DNA of 42,210 bases from Clostridia bacterium (lineage in GTDB: Bacteria > Bacillota > Clostridia > Oscillospirales > Acutalibacteraceae). The DNA is taken from assembly GCA_900755895.1 (NCBI GenBank), contig CAAEIG010000084.1, positions 1-42,210 of the forward strand, in the 5' to 3' direction. Under the pieces are notes generated by a model. That model was given only the letters and a program-made list of their open reading frames with translations. It was not told the origin of the DNA and searched no databases. This document shows, piece after piece, positions 38,422-42,210 of the stretch. Each line of letters begins with the position of its first letter. The first letter of the stretch is position 1. The position numbers and the translations under genes are program-made.

Positions 38422-41400
38422 ATGAGCCCTGATTTTTCTTCCAAGTTGAGGCGGTGCGGACCTTTGGTTCTTGCAGGGATGCTGATGGTAAACTCTCTTC
38501 CCATCGGTGCCCTCGCCGCCAACATCAGAGACTTCAAGGATGTAGACGACCACTGGGCGTATAACGCCCTGGACTGGGCTGTCGAAAATGGAGTCATGAC
38601 GGGGACCAGCGCAGACACGATGTCTCCAGACGGTCTCCTCACCCGGGCACAGATGGCAACTATGATCGACCGGCTTTACGGCGCTTACAAGGGCGCCGAC
38701 ATTTCCGCATTCACAGATGTGGCGATGGGCAGCTGGTACTACGACTACATTGCGCAGGCGGTTCAAATGGGCACCATGGCTGGCTATGATGGCAACATCA
38801 TGCGGCCGAACGACCACATCACCCGCGAGCAGGCGATCGTCGTGATCGCCCGCGCACTCTGTCTGATGATGGAGTACGACGAGGACTTGTCCAAATTCTC
38901 GGATGCCGGCCTCGTTGGTTCCTGGGCCTATGCCGATATATGCCGTATGGTAGAGAAGGAGTTTGTCGCCGGTTATCCGAACGGCATGCTCGGCCCCAAG
39001 GACAACATCACCCGCGCTCAGATGGCCCAGATCCTCGCCAGGATCTTCAGCCATATCCATGAGCGGGGTACTTTGACGGGCGAGTACGACGACATTGTAC
39101 TGGTCCGCGGCGATGTGGACATCCGCGATGCAGTGTTCAATGGCGACCTTATCATCGCTAACGGCCTTGCGGAGCGGGAGCTGACCCTGGAGGATGTTAC
39201 GGTCAAGGGCAACCTGGTCGTCTGGGGTGGGTCCAAGATCCATGTGGAAGGCCAGTCTGATGTTGCGGGAGTTGTCACGCCCCGTAACGACGGGGATGTG
39301 CAGGTCATCTTCGACGAGAGGGCGACCGAGATCTCAAAAAAGGACTGCCAGGTCACCTACCCCGGTTCGATGAACCCCGACAACGAGGTCATCTGGACGA
39401 ACAAGAAACCCACGACCCCCAGCAGGCCTACCGGAGGCGGCGGTGGAGGCGGCGGCAGCCGGCCCATCGTTGTCAAGCAGCCCGACATTGAGTTTACCCT
39501 CCCCAGCGTCCTCTATGTCGGCGATACCACCACTGTGAAGACGATCCTGACCAACACGGACTCAGTGGAATGGTCTCTGACCCTGAATGGGACGGCCAAG
39601 GAGCTGACTGGCTTCACCAAGGATGGCGGCGAGCTGTCCTTCCTGGAGTCCGGCACCTATGTCCTCAAGGGTGTGGCCAAAAATGGGAGCAACACGGACA
39701 CCTGCGAGCAGACTGTCAAGGTCATCCCGGTGGCCAACCTTGGTTTCTCCCTCCCCCAATACGCCCACACTGATTCGACGACTCCGGTGAAACTGCTGTT
39801 TGAGAACGGCGAGGGCGGAAATGTCAGCTGGAGCATGACAAAGGACGATCAGCCCTATGAGATGCCGGACGGCTTCAACAATGAGGGCGGCTCTCTGGTC
39901 CTTCCCGAAACTGGGACCTACACCCTGACTGCCTCCTATACGGATGCAGCCGGGAAGGTCTATAAGGAGACCCAGACGATCACCATTCTGCCGGTCATCT
40001 CCTTGGACATCAGCATTGATCCAGGCGAGACACACATCGATGTGGCCGCCACTGTCACCGCCAATGATGCAGGCCTGCCTGTCCAGTGGACGCTGTCCCA
40101 GGGCGGCAGTGAGCTGGTTTGGGACTCGGTGACAGACAGCCAGCTTGGCGCCACCGGCGGCGAGCTGTTGATCCCCACGGTTGGCCAGTACCAGCTGCAG
40201 GCATCGGTCCCCGATGCTTCCGGCCGCGTCTTCACCTCCAATGTGGAGTCGATCACCATCGAGGGCCTGCTGGAGCCCTGCCTGACTGTTTCTCAGTACG
40301 GCTGGACCGACCGGGCGTTCCTCGTGGAGATGACTGGCTACGACTCCTACCCTGTCTCCTGGGAAGTGACCAATGAGCAGGGCGCCGTTGCCTATCGGGG
40401 GAACCTGAGCGATGACGGCGGCAACATCCAGATTGACACCCCCGGCGTCTACAATATCCAGGCAACGGTGACTGACCGGCTGGGCCGGGAGTTCACTGAG
40501 CAGGCCTCCGTCGAGGTCCTGCCTGTCATCGAGCTCACCGCTTCGGCTGACAAGGCCGGCCTGCACCTGGACGAAAAACTGGCCCTGAACTTGGATACCA
40601 GGAACACCGCCGAAGACCAGACCATCACCTGGGAAGTCAAGAAGGATGGGGTCGTGTACGAAGGCCTCGACCTGTCGAACCTCCCGGAGATCAGCTTCAC
40701 CGAAAAGGGTGCGTACTCCTTCATTGCCAAGACTGCCGACAAGGCTGGCCGTGAGTATGAGTCCGAGGAAGTCTCGGTCCGCGTTATCGAGGACCTGGAC
40801 CTCATACTCTCGGCGGACCGGATCGACGAGCCGGACGCAGAACTGCTGACGGCGGACGCCCTTACCGAAATGACCAAGCTCCACGAGGACGAGGATGCCA
40901 AGATCACCCTGACGGTTGGGAATGGCTTCCCGGCCAGCGTCTCCTGGAAACTGGAGCGCGATGGAGTTGAAATCCCGGTCACGCTCAACGATGATGGCGG
41001 CGAGCTTGATTTCGATGAGCTGGGCGACGGCGACTACACGCTGACTGCCACGGTGGCCGATGAATTGGGCCGCGAGTACACGGAGAGTGTCTCCCTCAAG
41101 GTCTACCCGGTCATTGACCTGAGCATCGATGCTCCTGAGAACATCCACTTTGACCAGGCTGCGACGATCGGCCTGGATGCGCCTGACCTGGGCGGCCTGA
41201 CGGTGAAGTGGTCCGTGATGTCGGAGACGGGTGCGGAGGTTCCCAATACGCTCGGCAATGACGGCGGCGCCCTGAACTTCATCGAACCCGGCACCCATTT
41301 CATTTCCGCTTCTGTGACGGATGAGCTTGGACGCGAGTTCTTCACCGGGACCAGTATCCTGGTCTGGAATACAGTCCAGCTGTCCTTCAAGCTGCCTGAG

Positions 41401-42210
41401 TTCTCCCACCCGGATGAGACGGTCGTGGTCAAGATGACCTCTGAAAATCTGCGTGAGAACCAGATCGTCTGGTCCCTGACTGTGGATGGGGAGCCTGTCT
41501 CCCTGGCCGCCGGCGTGGACGGGTCTCTGACCAATGACGGCGGCAGCGTCAAGTTCACCAAGCCTGGCGCCAATGTCCTCACGGCTACCGTGACCGACGA
41601 GCTGGGCCGCACCTTCACCTACGACCAGACCATTCAGGTGTATCCGGTCCAGACTCTGGACCTGAACGCCACAGCGGCCGTCCATACGGACGAATACGCC
41701 GAAGTCACCCTGAGTGCCAACACGGACCTGCCTGTCACCTGGAAGGTCACGCCCTCCAACGACCCGGATACAGCTACCAGTTATACTGGAAGCCTGACCG
41801 GCAGCGGAGGGTCCATCCAGATCGACCATGCCGGCGTCTATGACATCACGGCCTCCGTGAAGGACGCCACCGGTCGCGTGTTCACCTCTGCGACCAGGTC
41901 TGTCAAGGTCTATCCGATTGCCGGCCTGAGTTTCACGCTCCCGGCGACTGCCTGGACAGACTCTGGTATCCCTGTGGACCTGCTGTCCTCCGATCTGGCG
42001 GATCAGAATGTCACCTGGACTCTGTCCAAGGATGGCGTCCCCGCTGAGATGAAGGACTATGTGTTTGGCTCCCTGAACAACAAGGGCGGCAATATCCGGT
42101 TTACGGATGTCGGCGCCTACACGCTGACTGCCACGGCTGAAGATGAGCTGGGCCGCGAGTACAGCTGCTCTCAGACGGTGCAGATCTACCCGGTAATCGG
42201 CCTGACGGTC
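38422..42210 (+). CDS. S-layer-homology protein with long Ig-like repeat stalk (N-terminal SLH), cut by window edge
   Basis: The ATG at 38422 (AAAGGAGG upstream) opens a frame of 1263 codons that runs off the window. A signal peptide (CGPLVLAGMLMVNSLPIGAL, cleavage near ALAA) precedes three SLH domains (DVDDHWAYNALDW with TRAQMATMIDRL; TREQAIVVIARAL; TRAQMAQILARIF). These anchor it to the wall polymer. A ~90-residue domain (GDVDIRDAVFNGDLIIA), a Gly-rich hinge (TGGGGGGGGS) and at least ten ~90-105-residue Ig/PKD-like modules follow. Most contain TLTATVADELGREYT-type strands and a DGG turn, linked by VYPV. It is a non-covalently bound surface stalk; the distal functional part is unseen. Confidence 0.92.
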   Translation, partial: MSPDFSSKLRRCGPLVLAGMLMVNSLPIGALAANIRDFKDVDDHWAYNALDWAVENGVMTGTSADTMSPDGLLTRAQMATMIDRLYGAYKGADISAFTDVAMGSWYYDYIAQAVQMGTMAGYDGNIMRPNDHITREQAIVVIARALCLMMEYDEDLSKFSDAGLVGSWAYADICRMVEKEFVAGYPNGMLGPKDNITRAQMAQILARIFSHIHERGTLTGEYDDIVLVRGDVDIRDAVFNGDLIIANGLAERELTLEDVTVKGNLVVWGGSKIHVEGQSDVAGVVTPRNDGDVQVIFDERATEISKKDCQVTYPGSMNPDNEVIWTNKKPTTPSRPTGGGGGGGGSRPIVVKQPDIEFTLPSVLYVGDTTTVKTILTNTDSVEWSLTLNGTAKELTGFTKDGGELSFLESGTYVLKGVAKNGSNTDTCEQTVKVIPVANLGFSLPQYAHTDSTTPVKLLFENGEGGNVSWSMTKDDQPYEMPDGFNNEGGSLVLPETGTYTLTASYTDAAGKVYKETQTITILPVISLDISIDPGETHIDVAATVTANDAGLPVQWTLSQGGSELVWDSVTDSQLGATGGELLIPTVGQYQLQASVPDASGRVFTSNVESITIEGLLEPCLTVSQYGWTDRAFLVEMTGYDSYPVSWEVTNEQGAVAYRGNLSDDGGNIQIDTPGVYNIQATVTDRLGREFTEQASVEVLPVIELTASADKAGLHLDEKLALNLDTRNTAEDQTITWEVKKDGVVYEGLDLSNLPEISFTEKGAYSFIAKTADKAGREYESEEVSVRVIEDLDLILSADRIDEPDAELLTADALTEMTKLHEDEDAKITLTVGNGFPASVSWKLERDGVEIPVTLNDDGGELDFDELGDGDYTLTATVADELGREYTESVSLKVYPVIDLSIDAPENIHFDQAATIGLDAPDLGGLTVKWSVMSETGAEVPNTLGNDGGALNFIEPGTHFISASVTDELGREFFTGTSILVWNTVQLSFKLPEFSHPDETVVVKMTSENLRENQIVWSLTVDGEPVSLAAGVDGSLTNDGGSVKFTKPGANVLTATVTDELGRTFTYDQTIQVYPVQTLDLNATAAVHTDEYAEVTLSANTDLPVTWKVTPSNDPDTATSYTGSLTGSGGSIQIDHAGVYDITASVKDATGRVFTSATRSVKVYPIAGLSFTLPATAWTDSGIPVDLLSSDLADQNVTWTLSKDGVPAEMKDYVFGSLNNKGGNIRFTDVGAYTLTATAEDELGREYSCSQTVQIYPVIGLTV

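Overview
The window (about 56% G+C by eye) looks like part of a large conjugative element, either an integrative conjugative element or a plasmid, from a Gram-positive gut Clostridia of the Oscillospiraceae type. Evidence for this is the Gram-positive type IV secretion set (PrgI-, VirB4- and VirB6-like proteins), S-layer-homology surface proteins, SpaA/Cna-B adhesin repeats, a stand-alone Spo0A effector domain and strong AGGAGG ribosome binding sites. No relaxase, coupling protein, integrase, rRNA or tRNA was seen, so the element extends beyond the window.

Layout. 1-6607 (minus): prgI-like, a TraC-like anchored protein, virB4 and virB6; the last is split by an in-frame TAG. 7272-11535 (minus): five paralogous genes of an unrecognised family, one fused to a GNAT domain. 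11612-11806: a small basic protein. 11840-14592: an IS200/IS605-type element with tnpA, a large tnpB lacking the zinc finger, and a long structured downstream RNA region. 14898-19366 (minus): small accessory genes, including a 3D-domain cell-wall protein and Cys-motif proteins. 19501-20366 (minus): a VirB2-like pilin and a membrane partner. 20865-26624 (minus): a 1701-residue adhesin with about 16 SpaA-like repeats, preceded by a Spo0A C-terminal-domain regulator and a small ORF. 26951-30451: a protein with C-terminal SLH domains. 31000-32417: a lipoprotein, an MqsA-like regulator and a small protein. 32800-35294 (plus): a degenerate ImmA/IrrE-like protein with a zeta toxin, then a WGR-PARP. 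35500-37714 (minus): a second tnpB of the same family with a decayed tnpA. 38422-end (plus): a protein with N-terminal SLH domains and Ig-like repeats, cut by the window edge.

Organisation. Most transcription units are self-contained: a shared promoter word (TGCATAnnAT, extended -10 type), one to five genes, then an intrinsic terminator. Between terminator and next promoter there is often a copy of a ~100-bp palindromic repeat ending TTCTTCGTTAAAAAAGAC. Its central hairpin keeps pairing while its sequence changes. This repeat family, the five-paralog cluster, the zinc-finger-less TnpBs with their RNAs, and the zeta/IrrE-like and PARP cargo are the most novel parts of the window. Likely roles: the secretion genes move DNA, the surface proteins mediate cell contact, the 3D-domain protein may open the wall, and the plus-strand genes look like a toxin or defence module.
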